Positions 7,815-15,950 of a DNA stretch of 64,000 nt are shown here, piece after piece. Under the pieces are notes generated by a model. It saw only the letters and a program-made list of their open reading frames with translations, made no database searches and was not told the origin of the DNA. The DNA is from Sva-07 sp963698565 (lineage in GTDB: Bacteria > Actinomycetota > Acidimicrobiia > Acidimicrobiales > Ilumatobacteraceae): contig CAVORH010000002.1 of assembly GCA_963698565.1 (NCBI GenBank), positions 124,001 through 188,000 on the forward strand, written 5' to 3'. The stretch's first letter is position 1. Each line of letters starts with the position of its first letter. Both the position numbers and the translations under genes were made by a program.

Positions 7815-8114
7815 TCAGCTGGCGCGAGCGGCGCGGGCGGCGGCGACCCGACGGCGGCGGATGACCCGGCGCTCCTCTTCGGTGAGACCGCCCCAGATAC
7901 CGGAGTCCTGGTTGGTGTCCAACGCGAAGTCGAGGCACTGCTGCGCCACGTGGCACTCCCCGCACACTTCCTTCGCTCGATCGATCTGCACCAGCGCGTG
8001 TCCTGTGGTGCCGACCGGGAAGAAGAGCTCCGGGTCGGTGTCGCGGCAGATGGCGTCGTCGCGCCACTCGTAGTCCGCGGCTCCCAGGGTCAGGCTGGAC
8101 GCAAGGATCGACAC
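7815..8114 (-). CDS. whiB1: WhiB-family Fe-S transcription factor (WhiB1-like)
   Basis: 99 residues with the four cluster cysteines Cys23, Cys51, Cys54 and Cys60 (C...C-x2-C-x5-C), the G[VI]WGG turn (SGIWGGLTEEERR) and a basic Arg-rich tail for DNA binding. WhiB proteins bind a [4Fe-4S] cluster and the primary sigma factor. Its tail-to-tail position with pdtaS matches the Rv3219/Rv3220c pair, supporting the WhiB1 assignment. GTG start with GGAG 8 nt upstream. The mRNA leader appears to be ~80 nt and contains an inverted repeat (8162-8184), suggesting that this gene, unlike its neighbours, is regulated in its leader. Confidence 0.9.
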   Translation of the reverse strand: MSILASSLTLGAADYEWRDDAICRDTDPELFFPVGTTGHALVQIDRAKEVCGECHVAQQCLDFALDTNQDSGIWGGLTEEERRVIRRRRVAAARAARAS

Positions 8115-8324
8115 GTTGGTGCTCCTCGAAGGTTCGGGGCGACAGGTCGCCGGGGGGATGTGTCGTGTCGATGTGCGACACGACTGGCTCTGGGCCGGGT
8201 TGAACTGTAAGCGCGTCGATCCGTCCCCGCAAGGGTCCTTTGGGCCCGATGTTCACGGTCCGGTCGCCTGGGTGCTCATCGGGTGCTCGTCTCGGGGCGG
8301 TCGTTCGTCGGGCAGAATGATGCG
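8115..8324. promoter_or_regulatory. whiB leader/promoter and GDPD promoter, with inverted repeat
   Basis: For whiB (minus strand) a TACAGT -10 candidate is the complement of 8204-8209, giving a leader of about 80 nt. That leader contains GTCGTGTCG (8162-8170), a 5-nt spacer, and CGACACGAC (8176-8184): a perfect 9-bp inverted repeat usable as an operator or RNA hairpin. For the plus-strand GDPD gene, CAGAAT (8313-8318) lies 6 nt before the ATG. Confidence 0.5.
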
Positions 8325-9041
8325 ATGCTCGTCATCGGCCACCGTGGAGCGTCTGCGGACGCTCCGGAGAACACGCCCGAGGCCTTCCGTCTCGCCGACA
8401 CGATGGGCGCAGACGGCGTCGAACTCGACGTCAGGTGGGTGCCCGACGGCCGCCTGGTGATCGCCCACGATCCGCTGCCCGACGACGTCGCGGAGGTCGA
8501 CGCGATGGGCTTGGCGAGCTTCGACGAGGCGCTCGACGCCTGCGGGGACCGCATGCTCGTCAACGTCGAGATCAAGAACTGGCCCACCGACGCCGGATTC
8601 GACCCCACGATGCAGATGGTCGGCCCGGTGATCGCCGCACTGCGGCGGCGTGGGAGCGCAGCCGCCGTGCGTTGGCTGATCTCGTCGTTCTCGTGGGAGA
8701 CGCTGGAAGCGTGCCGCGCCGCCGCGCCCGACATCGCCACCGCCTGGCTCGTCACCTCGATCGGACCCGAGCGGATCGCTCGAGCGGCGGCGGCCGGGCA
8801 CGTGGCGATCCACCCCTGGGAGCCGAACGTCACCGAGGAGTTCGTCGCCCGATGCCATGGCGCCGGTCTCGCGGTCAACACGTGGACGTGCAACGATCCG
8901 CAGCGCCTGGGTGAACTGGCTGCGCTCGGAGTCGACGGTGTGTGCACCGATGTCCCAGCCGTGGCGCTCGAAGCCCTGGCGCGCGACGGTGACGATGCCG
9001 CGCTCAGGCCACGATGGGCATCGTGGAAACCGGCTCCCTGA
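8325..9041 (+). CDS. Glycerophosphodiester phosphodiesterase
   Basis: 238 residues of the GDPD TIM-barrel family, which hydrolyses glycerophosphodiesters to glycerol-3-phosphate and an alcohol. IGHRGASADAPENTPEAF carries the first catalytic His and the metal-binding Glu region; VELDVRWVPDGRLVIAHDP carries the E-x-D metal ligands and second His; VNVEIKNW supplies a further acidic ligand. There is no signal peptide, so it acts in the cytosol. ATG 8325 was chosen over an upstream GTG-type start because the GHRG motif follows at once and CAGAAT lies 6 nt upstream. Its 3' end overlaps the convergent lipid kinase gene by 38 nt. Confidence 0.88.
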   Translation: MLVIGHRGASADAPENTPEAFRLADTMGADGVELDVRWVPDGRLVIAHDPLPDDVAEVDAMGLASFDEALDACGDRMLVNVEIKNWPTDAGFDPTMQMVGPVIAALRRRGSAAAVRWLISSFSWETLEACRAAAPDIATAWLVTSIGPERIARAAAAGHVAIHPWEPNVTEEFVARCHGAGLAVNTWTCNDPQRLGELAALGVDGVCTDVPAVALEALARDGDDAALRPRWASWKPAP

Positions 9042-9999
9042 GCGGGGTCACCAACCTGACGGCGTCGGGCACGTGCTCGAACTCGAGTCGGGTGGTGCTG
9101 CCGAGCGCGTCGCCGTCGACCTGGTACGGGAACGGTGTCTCGTGCTCGATCACGAGGTGCTCGACGTCGATGCGGTAGTCGAGGTGCTTCGACGCTTCGA
9201 CACCGCCACCGCGCAGCGCGCCGGCCAGCGACGACAGGATCGCCGTGGCGCTCATCGTGCGGAACGTCACCGCGACGAGACCACGGTCGAGCGTCGCCGC
9301 CGGCGACAGGTCGAGCGGGCGGTTGCCGAGGTACGTGTAGGGGTTGGTGTTGAGCACGATGGTGAAGTAGCCGTCGTCGATCGGCGGACCGCCGTCGCCG
9401 TGGACGCGGAAGTGTGGGTTCCGGCGGTCGTACCCGGTCAGCCAGGTGGTCAGCCCTGACCAGATGAACAGGGGGTGGCCGAGCCAACGCTTCAACGAGC
9501 CGCGTTGCTCGACGCGCTCGACGACCGCCGCGTCGAAGCCGATGCCGGTGTGGAAGCAGAAGTAGCGGCCGTTGACCTGCCCCAACCCGATCGGGCGGAA
9601 GTCCGCGGCGTCGATCCCGTTGGCGAGGTACTCGACCGCCTGCACCGGGTCGTTCGGCATGCCGAGCGTGCGGGCGAACACGTTGGTCGACCCACCGGGG
9701 AGCACACCGAGCGCGGTGTTCGATCCGGCGATACCCGTGGCGACCTCGTTGAGCGTGCCGTCGCCACCGAAGCCGATCACCACGTCGACCCCGCGGCGAA
9801 CGGCGTCGTGGGCGAAACGCGTCGCATGGCCCCGGCGGTTCGTCTCGACCACCTCGACATCGTGACCGCGGCTGAGCCGACGGTGCACGATCACCGTGTT
9901 TCGGGCGGTCACCGACGAGGCGAACGAATTGACGATGAGGAGAACCTGCAAGGAACGCGACGGTACCTCGCCGCGGCGATCGTCGGAATGGCCGATCAT
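9004..9999 (-). CDS. Diacylglycerol kinase-family lipid kinase
   Basis: 331 residues of the DAGK catalytic family (YegS/DgkB-like): LLIVNSFASS at the N-terminus, the nucleotide-binding signature VIGFGGDGTLNEVATGI, and LPGGSTNVFARTLG. Such enzymes phosphorylate diacylglycerol or related lipids at the membrane. The substrate is not determined by the sequence. ATG 9999 is given, but a TTG at 9951 directly precedes the conserved core and has TACCGT 8 nt upstream, so the first 16 residues may not be translated. It is convergent with and overlaps the GDPD gene, another glycerolipid enzyme. Confidence 0.85.
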   Translation of the reverse strand: MIGHSDDRRGEVPSRSLQVLLIVNSFASSVTARNTVIVHRRLSRGHDVEVVETNRRGHATRFAHDAVRRGVDVVIGFGGDGTLNEVATGIAGSNTALGVLPGGSTNVFARTLGMPNDPVQAVEYLANGIDAADFRPIGLGQVNGRYFCFHTGIGFDAAVVERVEQRGSLKRWLGHPLFIWSGLTTWLTGYDRRNPHFRVHGDGGPPIDDGYFTIVLNTNPYTYLGNRPLDLSPAATLDRGLVAVTFRTMSATAILSSLAGALRGGGVEASKHLDYRIDVEHLVIEHETPFPYQVDGDALGSTTRLEFEHVPDAVRLVTPLREPVSTMPIVA

Positions 10000-10052
10000 C
10001 GGAGTGCTCGAGTTTGGGTCGAAGTTGACGCACCGGTAACTTGGGAACCCTT

Positions 10053-10820
10053 ATGAACGTGATCGTCTGCGTCAAGCAGATCCCGGACCCGGCCCTGCCG
10101 GGCGAGCTGGATCCCTCCACCAACACGCTCAAGCGTGACGGCAAGCTCATCCTCGACGAGTCGGACAGTTACGGCGTCGAGATGGCGTTGCAGCTCGTCA
10201 CGGCGGCCGGCGGCGGCGAGGTCAGCCTCGTCTCGATGGCGCCGAACGACGAGACGTCGGGCCTGCGCACCGCCCTTGCGATGGGTGCTGCCAAGGCGGT
10301 GCTCGTGAGCGACGCGTCGCTCGCCGGCGCCGACGCGCTCACCACCGCCAAGGTGCTCGCCGCCGCGACGAAGAAGCTCGGCGACGTCGACCTGATCATC
10401 GCCGGCACCGAGTCGTCCGACGGATACACCGGCACCGTGCCCGAGCAGCTCGCCGAGGTGCTCGGCCTGCCGTCGATCACGTTCGCCAAGAGCATCGAGA
10501 TCGCCGACGGCACGCTCAAGGTCGACCGCCAGACCGAGGCGGGCTACGACGAGGTCACGTGCCCGCTCCCGGCCGTCGTGTCGGTGACCGCCGGCGTCGT
10601 CGAGCCCCGCTATCCGAGCTTCAAGGGCATCATGGCCGCCAAGTCGAAGCCGGTCGAGACCGTCACCACCGCCGACCTCGGTGTCGAGTCGGTGTCGTGG
10701 GCGCAGCAGATCGTCTCCGTCGAGGATGCCCCGGCCCGCGAGGCCGGCGAGGTCATCGAAGACGATGGCGAAACGTTCAACAAGATCGTCGAGTTCCTCG
10801 ACAACCTGAAAGTCATCTGA
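10053..10820 (+). CDS. etfB: Electron transfer flavoprotein, beta subunit
   Basis: 255 residues: MNVIVCVKQIPDP at the start is the invariant EtfB/FixA opening, with the ETF signature region VDRQTEAGYDEVTCPLPAVV near residue 165. With EtfA it forms the soluble FAD/AMP heterodimer that carries electrons from acyl-CoA dehydrogenases to the ETF:quinone reductase. ATG 10053 chosen over an in-frame TTG 12 nt upstream. TAACTT lies 10 nt before the ATG. The etfA gene follows 10 nt after the stop with its own GGAG. The acyl-CoA dehydrogenase at 19271 is a likely electron donor by family. Confidence 0.95.
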   Translation: MNVIVCVKQIPDPALPGELDPSTNTLKRDGKLILDESDSYGVEMALQLVTAAGGGEVSLVSMAPNDETSGLRTALAMGAAKAVLVSDASLAGADALTTAKVLAAATKKLGDVDLIIAGTESSDGYTGTVPEQLAEVLGLPSITFAKSIEIADGTLKVDRQTEAGYDEVTCPLPAVVSVTAGVVEPRYPSFKGIMAAKSKPVETVTTADLGVESVSWAQQIVSVEDAPAREAGEVIEDDGETFNKIVEFLDNLKVI

Positions 10821-10830
10821 GGAGACCGTC

Positions 10831-11799
10831 ATGGGAATCGACAACATCTGGGTGTTCGCACAGGCCGCCGCAGGCGCGCCGACCACGGGCACACTCGAAC
10901 TGCTCACCCAGGCTCGCAGCCTCGGTGGAACCGTGTCGGCGTTCATCGCCGGTGACGGTGCCGACGTCGCCGCTTCGCTGGGTGACCACGGCGCCGCCAA
11001 GGTCTACGCGACCGGCGACCTCGGCGGGGCGCTCCCCGGCGTGGCCGTTGCTGCCGCGATGAAGGCCGTGATCGACGGTGGCGACAGCCCCGACCTGATC
11101 ATGTTCCCGCAGAGCTACGAGGGTCGCGACGTGATGTCGCGTCTGTCGGTCAAGCTCGATCGCACCGTGCTCACCAACTCGACCTCGATCACCGTCGATG
11201 GCGACGCGGTCACGGTGCAGACACCGATCTTCGGTGGCACCAAGCTGGTCAACTCGACCTTCACCGGCGAGCGCCCGTTCCTGGCAGCCTTCCGCCCGAA
11301 GAGCTTCGTCGCCGAAGGTGGCGCCGGAGCTGCGGGTGAGGTCGTCTCGGCACCGGTTCCTGATCTCGGCTCGACCGGTGGCGCAACCGTCACGGCGGTG
11401 CACGTCGAGGAGACCTCGGGTCCCAAGCTCGACGAGGCCGCTGTGGTCGTCGCCGGTGGCCGTGGCCTCGGCGAGGCCGACAAGTTCGACATGATCGAAT
11501 CGCTCGCCAAGGCGCTCAAGGGTGCGCCCGGTGCGTCCCGTGCGATCGTCGACGCCGGTTGGGTGCCGTACAGCTATCAGGTCGGCCAGACCGGCAAGGT
11601 CGTCAAGCCGACGGTCTACATCGCCGCCGGCATCTCCGGTGCAACGCAGCACATGGTGGGCATGAAGGGCTCGAAGAACATCATCGCGATCAACAAGGAC
11701 AAGGAGGCGCCGATCTTCGGTGTCGCCGACCTCGGCATCGTCGGTGACGTCCACAAGGTGCTCCCGCAGCTCCTCGCGGCCCTCGACGCCCGCAGCTGA
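10831..11799 (+). CDS. etfA: Electron transfer flavoprotein, alpha subunit
   Basis: 322 residues. The C-terminal FAD-binding domain is diagnostic: VDAGWVPYSYQVGQTGKVV, YIAAGISGATQHMVGMK and IIAINKDKEAPIFGVADLG. The N-terminal half (MGIDNIWVFAQAA) is the usual more variable domain I. It is the partner of EtfB and is translated from GGAG 8 nt before ATG within the same operon. A 22-bp-stem terminator follows 30 nt after the stop. No fixC or ETF:quinone oxidoreductase gene is adjacent. Confidence 0.95.
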   Translation: MGIDNIWVFAQAAAGAPTTGTLELLTQARSLGGTVSAFIAGDGADVAASLGDHGAAKVYATGDLGGALPGVAVAAAMKAVIDGGDSPDLIMFPQSYEGRDVMSRLSVKLDRTVLTNSTSITVDGDAVTVQTPIFGGTKLVNSTFTGERPFLAAFRPKSFVAEGGAGAAGEVVSAPVPDLGSTGGATVTAVHVEETSGPKLDEAAVVVAGGRGLGEADKFDMIESLAKALKGAPGASRAIVDAGWVPYSYQVGQTGKVVKPTVYIAAGISGATQHMVGMKGSKNIIAINKDKEAPIFGVADLGIVGDVHKVLPQLLAALDARS

Positions 11800-11828
11800 C
11801 ACCACCCCCAACCCGCCAACAAGTCCGA

Positions 11829-11873
11829 AAAATGCCTGGATCGTCGCGCTGAGCGCGACGATCCAGGCATTTT
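11829..11873. terminator. Bidirectional terminator between etfA and a convergent gene
   Basis: A perfect 22-bp inverted repeat: left arm 11829-11850 beginning AAAATGCCTGGATC, right arm 11852-11873 ending GATCCAGGCATTTT, one base between. Because the arms begin with A4 and end with T4, a GC stem plus T-run is seen on both strands. It sits between convergent genes and should terminate both transcripts. Confidence 0.85.
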
Positions 11874-11882
11874 CGGGGTAGA

Positions 11883-12872
11883 TCAGGTGGCGTCGCGGGC
11901 GATGAGGGCCCAGGCGACCGACTCGTCGGGGTCCTCGACCGCCAGTTGGAGCTGCCAGCCCATCGCCGGTTCGTGGGCGTCCCAGCGGTACCAGCGCAGG
12001 TCGTGGGCCAGCTCGCCGAGTTCGTCCGGGGGCACCGGCCAGTCGTCGAGCAGGTCGCCGAACGCGGCGAGGGTCCACCAGGCTCCGAACCGCCCGGACG
12101 CCGCACCGCGGCGCCGTCCGTGGGCGCCGCCACTCGCTCCCGCCCACGCGAGCCAGGCGAGCGCCGTCGCAGGTTCGAGTTCGACCACTCGCGCCCGGCG
12201 CAGGCCGAGCGCGCCGAGCGCACCTTCGACGTCACCGTCGACGCAGATGGTTTCGACATGCCCGTTCGAACTCGACGTCCACGGTTCGACGAGTTGCCGC
12301 ACGGCCAGTTCGACGTCGTCGTCGAGCAGTTCCGCGCGGCTGGTCTCGAGGTCGTCCCAGTCGTCGGGGAGCGGCGGAGCCGGGAACTCGGCACCGGCAT
12401 CGGTGTAGTCGGCGAGCGCGTAGGTGGGCTCCCACGGCTGCAGGTCGAGGGGGATGTCGAGCACCGCCGGGAGGTCGGGTGCGTCGATCGTCTCCCCGCG
12501 CAGGACCCGTTCGTGAGCGACGAACGCCGCGCGGGGCCCACGATCCAGTTCGGGCGACAGATCGGCCCACCGGTGGTGCTGTGCGGCCACCTCCGTGAGC
12601 GGCCCGATCGTGAACCGGCCCGACAACCCGTCGGTCTCGTCGAGGACGGCTGCCACGAACTCCGGCGCCGCGTGCAGCGCGAGGCGGTATTCGGCCAGTG
12701 TCGCCGCGGGCCAGAGCTGACGTCCGGTGGCGACCGCATGGCGCGCCCGATCTCGAACCCGGAGCAGGCCCGCCCAGTCGCGCTCGCTGGATCGATCGTC
12801 GATCAGCCGCACCAGCCCGTCGAGATCGGCGCGATGGATCAGATCGTCGAGCGCGTCGTCGTCGACCCGCAC
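11883..12872 (-). CDS. Hypothetical protein downstream of SCO1664-family gene
   Basis: 329 residues, not recognised. It is acidic and Trp-rich, with no membrane segment or signal peptide. Composition suggests a soluble helical protein; an Ala/Gly/Arg-rich low-complexity stretch lies around residue 260. GTG 12872 was chosen because it follows the SCO1664-family stop by 2 nt, indicating coupling; longer versions run into that gene. In mycobacteria this cluster is followed by mshC, but this protein has no HIGH or KMSKS-like motif and is not MshC. Its position suggests a role linked to the three genes upstream. Confidence 0.6.
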   Translation of the reverse strand: MRVDDDALDDLIHRADLDGLVRLIDDRSSERDWAGLLRVRDRARHAVATGRQLWPAATLAEYRLALHAAPEFVAAVLDETDGLSGRFTIGPLTEVAAQHHRWADLSPELDRGPRAAFVAHERVLRGETIDAPDLPAVLDIPLDLQPWEPTYALADYTDAGAEFPAPPLPDDWDDLETSRAELLDDDVELAVRQLVEPWTSSSNGHVETICVDGDVEGALGALGLRRARVVELEPATALAWLAWAGASGGAHGRRRGAASGRFGAWWTLAAFGDLLDDWPVPPDELGELAHDLRWYRWDAHEPAMGWQLQLAVEDPDESVAWALIARDAT

Positions 12873-12874
12873 GC

Positions 12875-13660
12875 TCAGACCAGCGGCCAGGGATAGCGAC
12901 GACCGGTGGGGTCGGTCGGGAAACGTCGGTGCGTCACGCACCATGCGGCACGACCCTGCAGCGCCTCGACCTCGTCGTCGGCGAGCAGCGCGGCGATCTC
13001 GAGCGGCACCCGCTCGCACAGCGACCCCACCCGGACGAGCAGCTCGTCGTCGATCGGCTCGTCACCGAACTCCCAGATCACCGTGCGCAGCTTGTAGTCG
13101 GCGGCGAAGCACAACCCGTTGTCGATGCCCCACACCGACGCCGGTTCGTCGTCGTGCTCGGGGATCAGGAGGACGTGTCCGCTCTTGCGGTCGGTGTTGT
13201 TGGCGAGGATGTCGAGCACCGCCATCGCCCGGAGCCGGTCGTGCAGCTCCGGGTGCGCCTCGTGGATGGTGAAGTAGTGCTGGCTGTGGTCGGCGTTGAC
13301 GAACCACTGGATCGATCCCTCCCCGAGCGGTCCGTCGCGCAGCACGGTCGGCGGCACCACGTGCAGTCCGAGGTGCTCGCTCAGCAGGTAGGTGGCCACC
13401 TCGCGGCGGTGCAGGCCCGGCTCGAAGTCCCACAGCGGTCGCTCCCCGCGGGTCGGCTTGTAGATCGCCGGGTGAGTCGCACCATCGAGCGTGACGTGGA
13501 CGAGGAACGTGGCGTTGCTGCTGTAGGGCATGCGACCCTCGATCTCGATGTCGCCCTGCAGCAGGTGGCGGATCGGGTCGTCGACGACGTCGACGCGCAA
13601 CTCGACGCCGCGCTCGTCGTCGTCGTCGAGATCGTCGTGGTCGTCGTCGTGCAGTGCCAC
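12875..13660 (-). CDS. SCO1664-family protein (PI3/PI4-kinase-like fold)
   Basis: 261 residues. Conserved family landmarks are AIYKPTRGERPLWDF (Lys68 region, comparable to a nucleotide-binding Lys), REVATYLLSEHLGL, VPPTVLRDGPLG, NNTDRKSGHVLL and WGIDNGLCF. The Asn-Thr-Asp-Arg-Lys and Ile-Asp-Asn pattern resembles the catalytic and metal loops of the HipA/PI3-4 kinase superfamily, so ATP-dependent phosphotransfer is inferred, not shown. It lies in the conserved actinobacterial order histidine phosphatase - DUF3090 - SCO1664. The N-terminal 20 residues are an Asp/His run. GTG start 6 nt after the DUF3090 stop. Confidence 0.8.
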   Translation of the reverse strand: MALHDDDHDDLDDDDERGVELRVDVVDDPIRHLLQGDIEIEGRMPYSSNATFLVHVTLDGATHPAIYKPTRGERPLWDFEPGLHRREVATYLLSEHLGLHVVPPTVLRDGPLGEGSIQWFVNADHSQHYFTIHEAHPELHDRLRAMAVLDILANNTDRKSGHVLLIPEHDDEPASVWGIDNGLCFAADYKLRTVIWEFGDEPIDDELLVRVGSLCERVPLEIAALLADDEVEALQGRAAWCVTHRRFPTDPTGRRYPWPLV

Positions 13661-13666
13661 GCCGGG

Positions 13667-14170
13667 TCAGTTCATCCGTGGGCAGTCGTGGCCGTCGGGA
13701 TCGATCGGAAAGCTGCACCACTGGCATGGCGGCCGACCGGCCTCGACCACTCCGTCGGCGTGGTCGCAGAACGCCGCCGCTTGGCCCCGGCTCAGATACA
13801 ACCGGACGTGTCCACGATCGTCGTCGACGACCTCGCCGTCGTCGTCGACCTCGCCGACCTCCTCGAGCTGGATCAGCAGCCGGTCGTTCGAACGGTCGTA
13901 GCCCAGCCCGATCGGGCCGAGCACGAACGACGGATCGAGTGGATCTCGCAGCTCGAGCGCTCCCGGCATCGGGCGGTCCTCGGCGGGCGGGAGGTCGGCG
14001 AGCACCTTGCGCAGGTACTGCACGATCGCCGCGGTCTGCTGCTTCTCGCACTTGACGGTCACGCGTTGGCCGTCGGAGCGCGCCTGCAGGAGAAACGTTC
14101 GCTGGCCGGGGCGGCCCACCGTGCCGACGGTGAACGCCGACACCTCGTCGAATTCGAAGAACACGCTCAT
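13667..14170 (-). CDS. DUF3090 family protein
   Basis: 167 residues. The N-terminal FEFDEVSAFTVGTVGRPGQR and the C-terminal PPCQWCSFPIDPDGHDCPR are typical of DUF3090 (mycobacterial Rv2134c-like). The C-x2-C followed by H-x-C at the end looks like a zinc-binding knuckle. The function is unknown; in actinobacteria it travels with the SCO1664 kinase-like protein and a histidine phosphatase, suggesting one pathway. It starts with ATG 7 nt after the phosphatase stop and overlaps nothing. Confidence 0.85.
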   Translation of the reverse strand: MSVFFEFDEVSAFTVGTVGRPGQRTFLLQARSDGQRVTVKCEKQQTAAIVQYLRKVLADLPPAEDRPMPGALELRDPLDPSFVLGPIGLGYDRSNDRLLIQLEEVGEVDDDGEVVDDDRGHVRLYLSRGQAAAFCDHADGVVEAGRPPCQWCSFPIDPDGHDCPRMN

Positions 14171-14177
14171 CGGTTGC

Positions 14178-14867
14178 TCACGACGGTTGGAGGTCGGTCA
14201 GTGGGCGCCCGGTGGAGTTGACCGCCAGGACGGCGGGGCCGCCAGGACCCCACGTGATCGCGGTGACGGACGCCGGGCTGATGACGATGCGCTGGAACAG
14301 ATCGATGTGGGTGCCGAGGGCATGGGCGACCGCGGCCTTGATCGTGTCGGCGTGCGAGACGCACACGATCGTGCCGCCGGGGTGCGCCGCACGGAGACGG
14401 TCGAGCGTGGAGACCATCCGGGTCTGCATCTCGGTGAAGCTCTCACCGTCGGGGAACCGGAACATCGACGGTGCACGTTGGACGGTCTGCCATTCGGGGA
14501 GCTTCATCAGCTTCTTCAGCTCGTTGCCGGTCCAGTCTCCGAAGTCGCACTCGAGGAGACCTCGGTCGATCTGGGTGCGCAGACCGCGGGCCTTCGAGAT
14601 CGGCGCCGCGGTCTCCTTCGCTCGCTCGAGCGGCGAGCTGTAGACGGCGTCGACCCGCTTCAGCTCCCCGATGCGAGCGGCGGCGATGTCGGCCTGACGC
14701 CGACCCTCGTCGGCGAGGTGCAGGCCCTTGGCGCGTCCCGGGAGCACCTTGCCCGTCGTCGGTGTCTGTCCGTGGCGAACGAGCAGGATCGTGGTGAACG
14801 GCGGCGGCTTCGCTGCGGTGCGAGTCGAAGCGGTTCGTTTCGTGGGGCGTGCGTTCGTGGTGGCCAT
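14178..14867 (-). CDS. Histidine phosphatase family protein (phosphoglycerate mutase-like)
   Basis: 229 residues. ILLVRHGQTPTTGKVLPGR carries the phospho-accepting His in the RHG motif; YSSPLERAKETA, LLECDFGDWTG and VCVSHADTIKAAVAHALG supply the second Arg, the acid and the second catalytic His. It belongs to the MSMEG/Rv2135c-type branch that heads the DUF3090-SCO1664 cluster. The first ~20 residues are a Thr/Arg/Lys-rich tail before the fold. Substrate unknown. Its start is only 30 bp from the divergent UDG gene, so their promoters overlap. Confidence 0.88.
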   Translation of the reverse strand: MATTNARPTKRTASTRTAAKPPPFTTILLVRHGQTPTTGKVLPGRAKGLHLADEGRRQADIAAARIGELKRVDAVYSSPLERAKETAAPISKARGLRTQIDRGLLECDFGDWTGNELKKLMKLPEWQTVQRAPSMFRFPDGESFTEMQTRMVSTLDRLRAAHPGGTIVCVSHADTIKAAVAHALGTHIDLFQRIVISPASVTAITWGPGGPAVLAVNSTGRPLTDLQPS

Positions 14868-14897
14868 GAGCTTCGTCCCAACCTACTGTCGAGTGCC

Positions 14898-15566
14898 GTG
14901 ACTGCGCTCGCCAGGCTCGAACGTGATGTGGTGACCTGTCGGGCATGTCCGCGGCTCGTGGCGTGGCGCGAGGAGGTGGCGGTCACGAAGCGGGCCGCCT
15001 ACCGCGACGAGACGTACTGGGGCCGGCCGATCCCGGGGTTCGGGGACCCCGACGCTCGCATCGTGGTGCTGGGCCTCGCCCCGGCGGCGCACGGTGCGAA
15101 TCGCACGGGCCGTGTGTTCACCGGTGACCGCAGCGGCGATTGGCTGTTCCGAGCGATGCACCGTGCCGGTCTCGCCAACCAGGCCGAGTCGGTGGCGCTC
15201 GACGACGGCCTCCGTCTCCACGATGCCTGGGTGACGGCGGCGGTCAAGTGCGCGCCGCCGGGCAACGCACCCACGCCGGACGAACGCGATGCCTGCGCCC
15301 CGTTCCTGCAACGCGAGTTCGCCGCACTGGCCTCGATGTCGGTCGTGGTGTGCCTGGGCCAGTTCGGCTACCAGGCCGCATGTGCGCACTTCGGGGTGCG
15401 CCCCCGCCCGAAGTTCGGCCACGGCGTGGAGGTCGCGATCGACGATGGCCCGACGCTCGTGTGCTCGTTCCATCCGAGCCAGCAGAACACGTTCACCAAG
15501 CGACTCACCGAACCGATGCTCGACGCCGTGTTCTCACGTGCGGTCGAGTTGGCCTCCGGCGGCTGA
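14898..15566 (+). CDS. udgB: Uracil-DNA glycosylase, family 5 (UdgB-like)
   Basis: 222 residues. TCRACPRLVAWREEVA at the N-terminus, LGLAPAAHGANRTGRVFTG and C-terminal SFHPSQQNTFTKRLT are the family-5 UDG signatures; the catalytic loop has Ala-His in place of the Asp/Asn used in other families. Cys residues in CRAC, KCAPPGNAP and ERDAC are placed to hold a [4Fe-4S] cluster. The enzyme removes uracil, and often hypoxanthine and other deaminated bases, from DNA. Leaderless GTG start with TACTGT (14884-14889) 8 nt upstream. Confidence 0.88.
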   Translation: MTALARLERDVVTCRACPRLVAWREEVAVTKRAAYRDETYWGRPIPGFGDPDARIVVLGLAPAAHGANRTGRVFTGDRSGDWLFRAMHRAGLANQAESVALDDGLRLHDAWVTAAVKCAPPGNAPTPDERDACAPFLQREFAALASMSVVVCLGQFGYQAACAHFGVRPRPKFGHGVEVAIDDGPTLVCSFHPSQQNTFTKRLTEPMLDAVFSRAVELASGG

Positions 15567-15619
15567 CCACGGACGTCACCGGTGGCGCGCCGGACGGTCG
15601 CCAGTAGCCTCGCAGTGCT

Positions 15620-15937
15620 GTGATCTCGTCTCGTCGCCCGCTCATCACGTCGCTCGCCATCGGTCTCGCCGCCGTGTTCGGGGTGTCTGCGTGCACGTCC
15701 GACCCCAGTGCGACACGGGTCGCACAGGATCTCGTGAAGACCGAGACCCAGGACTACCCGGAGATCCAGGACTGCATGCTCGGTGTGATCGACGACTACG
15801 ACCTCGACAGTCTCGGCGAGGATGCAACCAGCGACACCCCGGACGTGCGAGATCCCGCGGTCGCCGAACTCGCTCGCTTCCAGTCCGATCTGGAGGCCTG
15901 CGATCCCGTAGGCGTCACCCGGGTCTCCATTCCGTGA
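15620..15937 (+). CDS. Small predicted lipoprotein
   Basis: 105 residues. An N-terminal signal peptide (ISSRRPLITSLAIGLAAVFG) ends in the lipobox VSAC, so Cys25 is probably lipidated and the protein anchored outside the membrane. The mature part is acidic, with two further Cys (DCMLG and EACD) that may form a disulfide. It resembles small secreted actinobacterial proteins of unknown function. GTG start with TAGCCT (15605-15610) 9 nt upstream. It is convergent with the FrhB-like gene. Confidence 0.65.
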   Translation: MISSRRPLITSLAIGLAAVFGVSACTSDPSATRVAQDLVKTETQDYPEIQDCMLGVIDDYDLDSLGEDATSDTPDVRDPAVAELARFQSDLEACDPVGVTRVSIP

Positions 15938-15950
15938 CCGCGTGAGCGGT

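Noticed and set aside
11883..12872. mshC (mycothiol ligase) expected from gene order
   Set aside because: No HIGH or KMSKS motif and no similarity to CysS-like enzymes in the translation.
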